Part shown: positions 21,536 to 29,887 of the stretch, piece by piece
Layout of the letters: every line of letters begins with the position of its first letter
Position numbering within the stretch: position 1 is the stretch's first letter
NCBI GenBank assembly: GCA_944392755.1
Contig: CALXXT010000039.1
Coordinates: forward strand, 1-64,000
From: an uncultured Sutterella sp.
Lineage (GTDB): Bacteria > Pseudomonadota > Gammaproteobacteria > Burkholderiales > Burkholderiaceae_F
Length of the DNA: 64,000 bases
Reading direction: 5' to 3'
Position numbers and translations under genes: made by a program
Notes under the pieces: generated by a model
The model's database searches: none
What the model was told of the DNA's origin: nothing
The model's input: the letters and a program-made list of their open reading frames with translations, nothing else

Positions 21536-23065
21536 TCAAGGCCGCAGGTCGCGCGGACGCCATCCGAAAATCATCAAAACCGCGAAGTAAAGCGCTGCGG
21601 CCGCGGCCACCATGCCGAGAATGCCGGCCGCGCGCACGGCCCACCCCAGGGCCGTCCAGTCGATCCCGCGCTGTCCCGCCCAAAGCGCCGCGCTCATCAC
21701 GGCCGTCCCGAAGAGCACCCGCAGCGCGAAGGAGCCCCAGCCCGCCAGCGGCTCGAAGATCCGCCGGCGCCGCAGCACGAGGAGGAGCGTTCCGGCGTTG
21801 ACGCAGCTGCCGATCCCCACCGAAAAGGCGAGGCCGGCGTGCCCCATGAGAGGCACCGCCGCGCAGTTGACGAGCTGCACGACGACGAGACTCGCGAGCG
21901 CCGCGCGAACGGGCGTTCGGATGTCCTTGCGCGCATAGAATGCAGGGGCCGCGATCTTGATTGAAATGAGTCCGATCAAGCCAGCCGAGTAGCCGATCAC
22001 GGCCGAAGCCGTCATCCGGACGTCTTCGGGCGAGAAGCTGCGGCCCTGAAAGAGGAAGGCCGAAAGCGCGTCGGCCGTGAGGCACAGACCGGCGCTCGCC
22101 GGCACGCCCACCAGAAAAACCAGCCTCAGGCCATGGTCGAGGAGCGCGTTGTAGCGCTTCTCGTCGCCTTCGGAGAACGCCGCCGAAAGGCTCGGCAGCA
22201 TGACGGTCGCGAGCGCGACGCCGAGAAGCGCCGTCGGGAACTCCATCAGCCGGTCGGCGTAGTTGAGCCAGGTCACGGCCCCGTGTCCGAGGTGCGACGC
22301 GATGTTCGTGTTGATGAGGATGGAAAGCTGCGCGACCCCGACGCCGAACAATGCGGGCATCATGAGCTTGAGCACGCGCCGCACGTCCGCGTCCGCCAGG
22401 CTTTCGCGAATGCCGCGGGGACGCACGACGACGCCGAGCTTCACGAGCGCGGCGAACTGAGCCGCGAGCTGAAGGACGCCCCCGGCCATGACGGCGAAGG
22501 CGAGCGCCCAGATGGGCTCGTCGAGCCGCGGCGCGAGGAGCACCGTGAAGCCGATGAAGGAGAGATTGAGCAGAATGGGCGTCGCCGCCGGAACGGCGAA
22601 GTGCTTCAAGGTGTTCAGGATCGACGCGGCGAGCGCGACGAGGCTCATGAACGCGATGTAGGGGAACATGAAGCGCGTGAGCGCGGCGGCAAGATCGAAC
22701 GCCTGGGGATTCTCTCTCAACCCCGAAGCGATCGCCCAAACGAGAAGCGGCGAAGCGAGGCACCCGAGCACGCTCGTCAGAAAAACCGCCGCGGCGAGCA
22801 CCGTGAAGACATGATCGATGAATCGGCGGCTTTCACCCCCGTCGCGGGATCGAACTTCGGCCAGCATCGGCACGAACGCCTGCTGGAAGGCTCCCTCGGC
22901 GAAAAGGCGCCGGAGCATGTTGGGCAGGCGAAAGGCGACGTAGAAGGCGTCGGTCGCGGCCGTCGCGCCGAAGAAGCGCGCGATCAGCATGTCCCGAACG
23001 ACTCCGGTGATGCGCGAAACGAGCGTCAGGGCCGAAATCGTGGCGGCGGATTTCAACAAAGACAT
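21536..23065 (-). CDS. murJ: Lipid II flippase MurJ
   Basis: Polytopic inner-membrane MOP-superfamily protein that flips the peptidoglycan precursor lipid II to the periplasm. From the ATG at 23065 it is 509 residues (E. coli 511) and begins MSLLKSAATISALTLVSRI, the canonical MurJ start. A 21-residue upstream extension is in frame but atypical. Characteristic segments are GVVRDMLIARFFGATAATDAFYVAFRLPNMLRRLFAEGAFQQAFVP (read here in parts of one block, residues 22-67) and TNIASHLGHGAVTWLNYADRLMEFP. About 14 hydrophobic helices are evident. It diverges from rpsT, the arrangement seen in many betaproteobacteria. Confidence 0.93.
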   Translation of the reverse strand: MSLLKSAATISALTLVSRITGVVRDMLIARFFGATAATDAFYVAFRLPNMLRRLFAEGAFQQAFVPMLAEVRSRDGGESRRFIDHVFTVLAAAVFLTSVLGCLASPLLVWAIASGLRENPQAFDLAAALTRFMFPYIAFMSLVALAASILNTLKHFAVPAATPILLNLSFIGFTVLLAPRLDEPIWALAFAVMAGGVLQLAAQFAALVKLGVVVRPRGIRESLADADVRRVLKLMMPALFGVGVAQLSILINTNIASHLGHGAVTWLNYADRLMEFPTALLGVALATVMLPSLSAAFSEGDEKRYNALLDHGLRLVFLVGVPASAGLCLTADALSAFLFQGRSFSPEDVRMTASAVIGYSAGLIGLISIKIAAPAFYARKDIRTPVRAALASLVVVQLVNCAAVPLMGHAGLAFSVGIGSCVNAGTLLLVLRRRRIFEPLAGWGSFALRVLFGTAVMSAALWAGQRGIDWTALGWAVRAAGILGMVAAAAALYFAVLMIFGWRPRDLRP

Positions 23066-23395
23066 AAAAGAACGGGCGCAAAGCCGCTGGATGGTGGAAA
23101 ACGGCTCGTCCCGTTTGTTCTGAGCCACGAAGTTTGGTATAGTTTAGGACTTTTCGAGGTTCCGCATTTCGATGCGCCCCGACGTCGTCGAAGCGGTTCG
23201 GGCATTCTACCGATCCCCGGCGCGGCGCACGGACATCGAAAAGCGAATTCGCTATATACGGCCGAGCCCGCCGACGGCATGGAGTATTCCGACGGATTCC
23301 CGCCCCTTGTGCGGCATCCGACGGTTTGCAGCGGCGACCGGCAGCGTGTAATCCCATCGCCGTCAGTTTTATTCAGGCAAGGACACTAAAGAAAA
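23066..23395 (+). promoter_or_regulatory. murJ-rpsT intergenic region with rpsT promoter and long leader
   Basis: About 330 bp without a supported gene. TTGTTC (23115-23120) and TATAGT (23138-23143), spaced 17 bp, make a plausible rightward promoter, which would give a leader of about 245 bases. A second AT-rich TATATA lies near 23253. The rpsT ribosome-binding site is AAGGA about a dozen bases before the ATG. Confidence 0.5.
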
Positions 23396-23662
23396 ATGGC
23401 TAACACCAAGCAAGCTCGCAAGCGCGCCCGCCAGACCGTTGCGCGCAACCTCCACCTCTCCGCCCAGCGCAGCCAGTACCGCACCGCCATCAAGGCCGTG
23501 CGCAAGTGCATCGCCGCGGGCAACAAGGAAGCCGCCAAGGAAGCCTTCCGCAAGGCCGAATCCGTCATCGACGCGATGGCTCGCAAGGGCGTCCTCCACG
23601 GCAACGCCGCCGCCCGCCACAAGAGCCGTCTCTCGGCCCGCGTGAAGGCGATGGCCGCCTAA
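23396..23662 (+). CDS. rpsT: 30S ribosomal protein S20
   Basis: An 88-residue, highly basic small-subunit protein that binds 16S rRNA. It begins [13 protein letters not shown] and is rich in Ala, Arg and Lys. The C-terminal [22 protein letters not shown] is diagnostic of bS20. E. coli S20 is 87 residues and represses its own translation. The leader here is long enough for such control, although no specific structure was established. The gene stands alone between divergent murJ and convergent trhA, and is followed by two hairpin terminators. Confidence 0.98.
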   Translation: MANTKQARKRARQTVARNLHLSAQRSQYRTAIKAVRKCIAAGNKEAAKEAFRKAESVIDAMARKGVLHGNAAARHKSRLSARVKAMAA

Positions 23663-23685
23663 TTCGGCTTGATCCGAACGCAGCG

Positions 23686-23752
23686 GGGCGTCCTTCAGGA
23701 CGCCCTTTGAAAAACCCCGAACCGGTCGCTCCGCTTCGGGGTTTCGCTTTTT
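23686..23752 (+). terminator. Tandem terminators after rpsT
   Basis: The first hairpin has 8-bp arms (23686-23693 / 23698-23705) followed by TTT. The second has 10-bp arms (23712-23721 / 23735-23744) followed by CGCTTTTT. The second can also serve the converging trhA transcript. Confidence 0.85.
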
Positions 23753-23761
23753 CCGACATCC

Positions 23762-24448
23762 TCATTCGAGCGGAATGACGTAGCCGAGCACCGAAAAGAA
23801 CTGCAGCGCCGTGCCCGCAACGACGAACAGATGCCAGACGGCGTGGTTGAAGGGAAGCTTCTCCCAGAGGTAGAAGAGCACGCCCACCGAATAGGCCGCC
23901 CCGCCGAGCGCGAGAAGCCAGAGCCCGCCCGAAGGCAATGCCTCGATCAAGGGCTTCAGCGCAACGACGACGCACCAGCCGAGCGCGAGATAAAGCGCGC
24001 AGTTGAACTTGTCGCTCAACTTGAGCAGAAGAGGCTGCAGAATGGCGCCCGCCAGCGCCACCGTCCACACTACGACGCAGAGCACGGTTCCCAGCGTGCC
24101 GCCCAGCACCTTGAGGCAAAAGGGCGTGTAGCTGCCCGCGATGAGGAGATAGATCGCCGAATGGTCGAGCACCTGCAGCACGGCCTTGACGCGCGGCTGC
24201 CAAACGGCGTGGTAGAGGGTCGAGATCGTGTAGAGCAGAATCATCGCGGCGCCGAAAACGCTCACGCTGGCAATCATCGTGACGTCGGCGGATTCGCGCA
24301 CCGCCCTCAGAATCATCCAGACGAGCCCGCCGACGGAAAGAAGCGCCGCGAGCCCGTGCGTCAGAGCATTGGCCGCCTCTTCGCGGGGCGTGTAGCCGGC
24401 AGCGGCCGCCGCCGTCCGCAGATTTGCACGTTCTTCCCGCATCTTCAC
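23762..24448 (-). CDS. trhA: PAQR/hemolysin III family membrane protein (TrhA type)
   Basis: A 228-residue seven-helix inner-membrane protein of the hemolysin III/PAQR family. In E. coli the homologue YqfA/TrhA is linked to membrane energetics and fatty-acid homeostasis; a true hemolysin role is doubtful. Conserved family motifs are visible: EEAANALTHGLAALLS (about 22-37), STLYHA (76-81), LDHSAIYLLIAGSYTPF (94-110) and the C-terminal FNHAVWHLFVV. The His residues in the second, third and last of these form the presumed metal site. The ATG at 24448 has a second Met two codons later. It converges on rpsT and lies downstream of murB. Confidence 0.88.
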   Translation of the reverse strand: MKMREERANLRTAAAAAGYTPREEAANALTHGLAALLSVGGLVWMILRAVRESADVTMIASVSVFGAAMILLYTISTLYHAVWQPRVKAVLQVLDHSAIYLLIAGSYTPFCLKVLGGTLGTVLCVVVWTVALAGAILQPLLLKLSDKFNCALYLALGWCVVVALKPLIEALPSGGLWLLALGGAAYSVGVLFYLWEKLPFNHAVWHLFVVAGTALQFFSVLGYVIPLE

Positions 24449-24544
24449 TTCTCCCGGAATTTCACCATGGAGGAATTATGCGCGAGGATTAGCCTCTATG
24501 CGTGATGCGGATGAGGGGATTTCTTCACGAAAGCCGGTTTTCGG

Positions 24545-25588
24545 CTACAAGATGTTGCCGGCCGATTCCCCCATCACGACGGGTTCGGGCTCGAGCGTGA
24601 CGCCGAAGCGCTCCTTGACGCGGTCGACGATGAGGCGGGAAAGCGCCGCAACGTCCTCGCCGTCCGCCCCGCCCTCGTTCACCAAGATGAGCGCGTGCCG
24701 GGCGTAGACCGCCGCGCGTCCGAGCTTAAGCCCCTTGAGCCCCGCGGCTTCGATGAGCCATGCGGCGGCGAGCTTCACTCGGCCGCCCGCGAGCGGATAG
24801 GCCGTGAGGCTCGGATGCTTCGAGAGGAGCTCGTTCGCCTTCACGCGGTTGACGACGGGATTCTTGAAGAACGACCCCGCATTGCCGACCTGCTTCGGAT
24901 CGGGAAGCTTTCTCGCGCGCAGCTCGCGCACGACCCGTTCGACGTCGGCCGGCGTCGGATGAGCGAGGCGTTCGGCGGAGAGCTGCGCCGCAAGATCCTT
25001 GTAGCCCGCAGTCGGCCGCCAGCGCCCGGGAAGCCGCAGATCGGCCGAGAGCACGACGAGCCGCGCCGCGCTCGGCGTCTTGAAGACGCTGTGACGGTAG
25101 CCGAAGTCGCACTCCTCAAGCGAAAGCGTGCGGATTTCGTCCGAATCGGGATCGTACGCGCGGCAGCGCTCGAAGCGCTCGGCAAGCTCAAGTCCGTAGG
25201 CCCCGACGTTCTGCACGACGGCGCCGCCGACGGTGCCGGGGATCATGGCGAGGTTCTCGAGCCCGCCGAAGCCCGAGCTCACGGAAAGACGCACGACGCG
25301 GTCGAGGAGCTCCCCGGCGCCCGCTTCAACGCGCGCGCCGCCTTCGGAAAGAGGCTCGATTCGGCACCCGGTCATGGCCGCTCTCAGAACAAGTCCCCGG
25401 ACGCGCGGCATGGCGATCGTGTTGGAGCCGCCGCCGATGACGTGAACGCGCCAGCCCTCGCGCTTTGCGGCGGCGAAGGCCTCGCGGAGCTCTTCGGCGT
25501 CGTGCGCCTCGGCATACGCTTCGGCGATGCTCTTGAGGCCGAATGTCGTCAAGCGGTCAAGCGGATGGTCGCGGTGGATCTGCAGCAT
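24545..25588 (-). CDS. murB: UDP-N-acetylenolpyruvoylglucosamine reductase
   Basis: FAD-dependent cytosolic enzyme that reduces UDP-GlcNAc-enolpyruvate to UDP-MurNAc using NADPH. The ATG at 25588 (GAGG five bases upstream) gives 347 residues, against 342 in E. coli. The N-terminus HPLDRLTTFGLKS matches the family start. FAD-binding GGGSNTI is near residue 56. LENLAMIPGTVGGAVVQNVGAYG and ECDFGYRHSVFK follow. The catalytic serine sits in GNAGSFFKNPVV, and a conserved LEPEPVVMG lies near the end. It resembles the type I (E. coli-like) enzyme. It lies 86 bp downstream of dxs. Confidence 0.95.
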   Translation of the reverse strand: MLQIHRDHPLDRLTTFGLKSIAEAYAEAHDAEELREAFAAAKREGWRVHVIGGGSNTIAMPRVRGLVLRAAMTGCRIEPLSEGGARVEAGAGELLDRVVRLSVSSGFGGLENLAMIPGTVGGAVVQNVGAYGLELAERFERCRAYDPDSDEIRTLSLEECDFGYRHSVFKTPSAARLVVLSADLRLPGRWRPTAGYKDLAAQLSAERLAHPTPADVERVVRELRARKLPDPKQVGNAGSFFKNPVVNRVKANELLSKHPSLTAYPLAGGRVKLAAAWLIEAAGLKGLKLGRAAVYARHALILVNEGGADGEDVAALSRLIVDRVKERFGVTLEPEPVVMGESAGNIL

Positions 25589-25594
25589 GGTGCC

Positions 25595-25637
25595 TCGAAA
25601 AAGCAAGGGAACGGCGTCCGCAGGCGGGCGCCGTTCC
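25595..25637 (-). terminator. Possible terminator between dxs and murB
   Basis: A 9-bp stem (25608-25616 / 25629-25637) is followed on the leftward transcript by CUUGCUUUUU. The delayed U-run overlaps the murB ribosome-binding region, so this could be an attenuator rather than a full stop. Confidence 0.4.
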
Positions 25638-25673
25638 GTCGTGAAGGATTCGGCCGCTGGGCCTTTTCGAAAA

Positions 25674-27605
25674 TTATAGAGAGTCGAGGCGCGCGCGAAC
25701 CTTTTCGAGAATCGCTTCGGACGAAAGACCGAGCCTCGCCTTCACCTGCGAGGGTTCGCCCTGCTCGACGAAAACGTCGGGAATGCCGAAGCACATGACG
25801 GGCACGGGAAGGCTTTCGCGCTCGAGAAGCTCAAGCACCGCGTCGCAGGCGCCGCCCGCAAGGACGCCCTCCTCCGCGCAGACGAGCAGCTCGTGCGAGC
25901 GCGCGGCTTCAAGAACCGCCGCTTCGTCGATGGGCTTGACGAACCGCATGTCGACGAGCGTTCCGTCAAGCGCCTCGGCCGCCGGTCGGAGCGTCTCCGT
26001 CATCGTGCCGAAGCCGAGAAAGGCCACGCGGCTGCCCTGCCGCAGCAGACGCGACCGTCCGACGGGAATCGTCTCAAAACCGGCCGTCACCTCGACGCCC
26101 GGTCCCCGGCCGCGGGGATAGCGCACGGCGGCAGGTCCCGAGAGCGAAAAGGCGGTGTTGAGCATCAGCCGGCATTCGTTCTCATCCGAAGGCGCCATGA
26201 TCGTCAGGTTCGGAACAGGCCTCAGCAGGGCAAGATCGAATTCGCCCTGATGCGTCGGACCGTCCGCCCCCACAATGCCGCCGCGGTCGACGGCAAAAAC
26301 GACCGGGAGATTCTGAAGCGCCACATCGTGAATCACCTGATCGACCGCCCGCTGCAGGAAGCTTGAATAGATGGCGACGACGGGCTTCATGCCGCCGCAG
26401 GCCAGCCCCGCCGCGTACGTGACGGCGTGCTGCTCGGCGATCGAAACGTCGCGGTACCGCTCGGGATAGAGCTTCTCGTACTCGACGAGGCCGGATCCTT
26501 CGCGCATGGCGGGCGTGATCGCGTAGAGACGGTGGTCGCGCTCGGCCATGTCGCAGATCCAGCGTCCGAAGACCTCCGTGTACGTGGGCTTGCGGCCGGG
26601 CGACGGGGCTGGAATCCCCTCCTCCGGATCAAACCGCCCGACGCCGTGATAGGCGGTCGGATCGGCTTCGGCGAAGGGGTAGCCCTTTCCCTTGCGGGTC
26701 GCCACATGGAGCACGACCGGGCAGTCGAGACGCTTGAGGTTCTCGAGCACGCAGAGAACTTCCTCGAGGTCATTGCCGTCGATCGGCCCGTAGTAGTTGA
26801 TGTCGAAGGCCGAGAAAATCGCCGACGGCGGACTCACGAAGTTGATCGCCTGCTTTTCCATGCGCTTGGCGACCTCCCAAAGGCCGGGGATGGGCTTGAG
26901 CATGCGCTTGCCCACTTCGCGTGCGTGCGTGAAGGTGCGCGTCGACACGATCTTCGCGAGGTGGCTCGAGAGCGCGCCCTGCGGAGGAGAAATCGAGCAG
27001 TTGTTGTCGTTGAGGATGATGAGGAGCTTCAAGCCCTTCTTGTAGGTGCCCGCGTCGTTGAGCGCTTCGATCGCCATGCCGCCCGTCAGGGCGCCGTCGC
27101 CGATGACGGCGATCGACCAACGATCGCGCTCGCCCTTCAGGCGGCTCGCCACCGCCATGCCGAGCGCGGCTGAAATCGACGTCGACGAATGCGCCGTGCC
27201 GAAGGCGTCGTAGGGCGACTCGTCCATGCGCGGGAAGCCCGAAATGCCGCCGAGCTGACGCAGCGTGGAGAAGGACTCGCGCCGTCCCGTGAGAATTTTG
27301 TGCGCATATGCCTGATGCCCCACGTCCCATACGACGCGGTCGTAGGGCGTGTCGAAGACGCGGTGAATCGCCACGGCGAGCTCCACGGCGCCGAGCGAAC
27401 TGGCCAGATGCCCGCCCGTCTTCGAAACCGAATCCACCATGAAGCTGCGGATTTCCGCGCAAAGCTCGGGAAGCTCCTCCCGAGGAACGCGCTTGAGGTC
27501 CTCGGGCGAGTGAATGCCGTCGAGCACGGGATAGCGCTCGGGAGCCTCGCCTCGACGCTGCGCAGCGGATGCGCCTGCAGAATTCACGTCATCCTTTTCT
27601 TCCAA
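25674..27605 (-). CDS. dxs: 1-deoxy-D-xylulose-5-phosphate synthase
   Basis: Thiamine-diphosphate enzyme that condenses pyruvate and glyceraldehyde 3-phosphate in the first step of the MEP isoprenoid pathway. It has 643 residues (E. coli 620). Motifs include SKTGGHLASSLGAVEL (about 61-76), the ThDP motif IGDGALTGGMAIEALND (from 168), the NDNNCSISPPQGALS segment, AEQHAVTYAAGLACGG, DRGGIVGADGPTHQGEFD and PRGRGPGV. The TTG start at 27605 has GGAGG eight bases upstream; a GTG six codons later is an alternative. It is the third gene of xseB-ispA-dxs, so the first and later steps of isoprenoid synthesis are co-transcribed. Confidence 0.95.
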   Translation of the reverse strand: MEEKDDVNSAGASAAQRRGEAPERYPVLDGIHSPEDLKRVPREELPELCAEIRSFMVDSVSKTGGHLASSLGAVELAVAIHRVFDTPYDRVVWDVGHQAYAHKILTGRRESFSTLRQLGGISGFPRMDESPYDAFGTAHSSTSISAALGMAVASRLKGERDRWSIAVIGDGALTGGMAIEALNDAGTYKKGLKLLIILNDNNCSISPPQGALSSHLAKIVSTRTFTHAREVGKRMLKPIPGLWEVAKRMEKQAINFVSPPSAIFSAFDINYYGPIDGNDLEEVLCVLENLKRLDCPVVLHVATRKGKGYPFAEADPTAYHGVGRFDPEEGIPAPSPGRKPTYTEVFGRWICDMAERDHRLYAITPAMREGSGLVEYEKLYPERYRDVSIAEQHAVTYAAGLACGGMKPVVAIYSSFLQRAVDQVIHDVALQNLPVVFAVDRGGIVGADGPTHQGEFDLALLRPVPNLTIMAPSDENECRLMLNTAFSLSGPAAVRYPRGRGPGVEVTAGFETIPVGRSRLLRQGSRVAFLGFGTMTETLRPAAEALDGTLVDMRFVKPIDEAAVLEAARSHELLVCAEEGVLAGGACDAVLELLERESLPVPVMCFGIPDVFVEQGEPSQVKARLGLSSEAILEKVRARLDSL

Positions 27606-27633
27606 TTTCCGCGCCTCCTATCGTTCCGATCGG

Positions 27634-28563
27634 TCAGTAGCTGCGGCCGATCACAAAGTCGGCGAGCGCGCGCAGACGAGCAGCGCCCGCCGCCGAAGCG
27701 GCCTCGTCCGACTCAATCCAGCCGAGCGCCTCGAGCGCTTCGTCGTGAAGCGCCCGGGCCCGAGTCCGGGCTCCGTCGAGTCCAAGAATCGAAACCCACG
27801 TGGGCTTCTCGTCCTTTTCATCCTTGCCGGCCGTCTTGCCCAGAGTGGCCGTATCCTGCGTGCAGTCGAGAATGTCGTCGACCACCTGAAAGGCGAGCCC
27901 AAGGGCGCGGCCGTAGACGACGAAGCCCGACTGCGCTCGGGCGCCGAGCGCCTCCCAGCGTCCCGCCTGAGCCCCCATGAGCAGCGAGGCGAGAATGAGC
28001 GCTCCGGTCTTCATGGACTGCATGCGCGCAAGCTCTTCTTCGCCGCACGTCCTTCCGACGAGCGCCAGGTCAAGCGCCTGGCCGCCGCACATGCCCGCAG
28101 GTCCGGCCGCACGCGCAAGCAGAGCGGTAAGGCGCACGATGCGGGCGGGATCGGCATTCGATTCGGCCAGCGCGCAAAAGGCCTGCGACTGCAGGGCGTC
28201 GCCCGCGAGCATCGCGAGCGCCTCGCCGTAGCGCACGTGCACGGTGGGACGTCCGCGGCGCAGCGTGTCGTTGTCCATCGCCGGCATGTCGTCGTGCACG
28301 AGGCTGTAGCTGTGAATCATCTCGAGCGCGAGCGCCGCCCGATCGAGCAGATCGCCATCGGCGCCCGTCGTCTCTCCGGCCGCATAGCAAAGGAGCGGCC
28401 GAAGTCGCTTCCCGCCGCCGAGAACCGCATAGCGCATGGAGCCGACGAGGCGCTTCGGCTCTCGCCCCGCGGGGGGCATCGAAGTTTCGGCATACCACTC
28501 GAAATGGCGCGCGCGCTCGCGCGCCCATTCCTCAAAACCGCCGCAATGCTCTTCGCTCTTCAC
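27634..28563 (-). CDS. ispA: Farnesyl diphosphate synthase (short-chain polyprenyl synthase)
   Basis: Condenses IPP with DMAPP and GPP to give farnesyl diphosphate. The start is the GTG at 28563, ten bases after the xseB stop and preceded by AAGGAG; the long in-frame upstream extension overlaps xseB and is not real. The 309-residue protein has the allyl-binding FARM motif DDMPAMD at 91-97, the second Asp-rich motif DDILD with FQVV before it, and GGGKRLRPLLCY near 49. The spacing between FARM and the chain-length residues fits a C15 synthase. It is embedded between xseB and dxs in the usual proteobacterial order. Confidence 0.93.
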   Translation of the reverse strand: MKSEEHCGGFEEWARERARHFEWYAETSMPPAGREPKRLVGSMRYAVLGGGKRLRPLLCYAAGETTGADGDLLDRAALALEMIHSYSLVHDDMPAMDNDTLRRGRPTVHVRYGEALAMLAGDALQSQAFCALAESNADPARIVRLTALLARAAGPAGMCGGQALDLALVGRTCGEEELARMQSMKTGALILASLLMGAQAGRWEALGARAQSGFVVYGRALGLAFQVVDDILDCTQDTATLGKTAGKDEKDEKPTWVSILGLDGARTRARALHDEALEALGWIESDEAASAAGAARLRALADFVIGRSY

Positions 28564-28573
28564 CGTCGGCTCC

Positions 28574-28822
28574 TTACTCGATCTCTCCGGGGAACTCCGC
28601 CGCGTCTGCGCTCGACGACTCGCGAAGACGCTCGATCGCGCCGCGGGCCCGTTCGAGCTCGCTGCGGCAGCGCTTGAGAAGGGCCGAACCCCGCTCGTAG
28701 GACCTGACGCTCTCGTCGAGCGTGACGTCGCCCTGAGCCATGCGGGCGGTGAGCTCCTCGAGCTCCTCAAGCGCCTCTTCGAAGGAAAGCTCCTCGGCGG
28801 GCTTCAGTTCATTCTGCGGCAT
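28574..28822 (-). CDS. xseB: Exodeoxyribonuclease VII small subunit
   Basis: Small helical subunit of exonuclease VII, which degrades single-stranded DNA together with XseA. The ATG at 28822 gives an 82-residue protein (E. coli 80) with the family pattern LSFEEALEELEELTARMAQGDVTLDESV and a heptad-rich tail YERGSALLKRCRSELERA. An upstream in-frame ATG would add 21 atypical residues. xseA is not in the window. It is the first gene of xseB-ispA-dxs. Confidence 0.92.
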   Translation of the reverse strand: MPQNELKPAEELSFEEALEELEELTARMAQGDVTLDESVRSYERGSALLKRCRSELERARGAIERLRESSSADAAEFPGEIE

Positions 28823-29002
28823 ATGCTTATTCGCGTAATGGGAAAGGCCGGAGGCACGCGAGTCGAACATGACCCGAGCGCTCAATCAAATCGTATGAGG
28901 ATTCATTCTAACGAAGCACGGTGGATCAACCGAACGATCCGCGGCCGCGCCGCTAAAATTTTCCGAACGGACCATCCGCTCTGGCTAAAGGAGAAAACAA
29001 TC

Positions 29003-29887
29003 ATGCAGAACCGCGCCTTCATCAGCATTGAGGAATTCCTCGCCCTCCCGAAGGACGAGACGCTTCTTTTCGACGTCCGCTCGGCCGTCGGCAACCCCGG
29101 CGTCGGGCACGAACTCTACCTCTCGAGTCACGCATCGGGCGCTCGATACCTTTCCTTCGAAGGCGCCTTCAGCGGTCCCGTCACCGGCACGAACGGGCGC
29201 AACCCCTGGCCGAGCCGCGAGCAGGTCGTCGAAGCGCTCGCGGCGGCGGGAGCCTCTCCCGATCGCACGATCGTCTTCATGGACGGAGGCTCGACGCCCT
29301 ACGCGTGCCGCGCATGGGTCTGCACGAAGCAGGCGGGCTACCCCCGGGTTTTCGTCCTTGAGGGCGGACTCGCACGGTGGCAGGCCATGGATCTGCCCGT
29401 CGAATCGGGGGAAGACCGCCTGGCGAAGCCCGAAGGCCGTGCGCCCGAAACGAAGGGGCTCCCGAACCTCGAAGTGCTCTGCGTGGAGGAAGCGCACGCC
29501 GAACTCCTGAAGAACCATGCGCGCTTTCTCGACGCGCGCCCCCATCCCCGCTGGCTCGGCGTCGTCGAGCCCGTGGATCCCTTCCCGGGGCGCATTCCGG
29601 GTTCGCTCAACCGCCCCGAAATGGACAACTTCGACGCCTCCGGCCGCCTGAAGTCTCCCGAGACGCTCCGCGCCGAATTCGACGCGCTTCTCGGAGAGGA
29701 TCACGATCCTGCGCGGATCATTCACCTCTGCGGATCGGGCGTCGCCGCCTGCCTCAATCTCCTCGCCTTCGATCTTGCCTACGGTCTTGAGCCGGGCACC
29801 GGACGCCTCTATCCCGGGTCCTGGTCCGAATGGTGCGCCGATCCGACGCGTCCGAAAGCCGTGGGCGAGCCTCAGCGCAAGGCGTGA
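29003..29887 (+). CDS. Two-domain rhodanese-type sulfurtransferase
   Basis: A 294-residue cytosolic sulfurtransferase with two rhodanese domains, similar to SseA/3-mercaptopyruvate sulfurtransferases. The N-terminal domain (about 8-140) has LLFDVRSAVGNPG and HASGARYLSFEGAFSG. The catalytic domain (about 150-290) has FLDARPHPRWLG, the stretch PGRIPGSLNRPEMDNF, and active-site Cys243 in HLCGSGVAAC. The CGSGV loop is like that of mercaptopyruvate sulfurtransferases, but the donor cannot be fixed from sequence. The ATG at 29003 has AAAGGAG about ten bases upstream. Its 3' end overlaps the convergent ZIP gene by 16 bp, so the two transcripts may interfere. Confidence 0.88.
   Translation: MQNRAFISIEEFLALPKDETLLFDVRSAVGNPGVGHELYLSSHASGARYLSFEGAFSGPVTGTNGRNPWPSREQVVEALAAAGASPDRTIVFMDGGSTPYACRAWVCTKQAGYPRVFVLEGGLARWQAMDLPVESGEDRLAKPEGRAPETKGLPNLEVLCVEEAHAELLKNHARFLDARPHPRWLGVVEPVDPFPGRIPGSLNRPEMDNFDASGRLKSPETLRAEFDALLGEDHDPARIIHLCGSGVAACLNLLAFDLAYGLEPGTGRLYPGSWSEWCADPTRPKAVGEPQRKA

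Noticed and set aside
28564..28770. N-terminal extension of ispA across xseB
   Set aside because: It runs out of frame through xseB. The GTG at 28563 has AAGGAG at the right distance.
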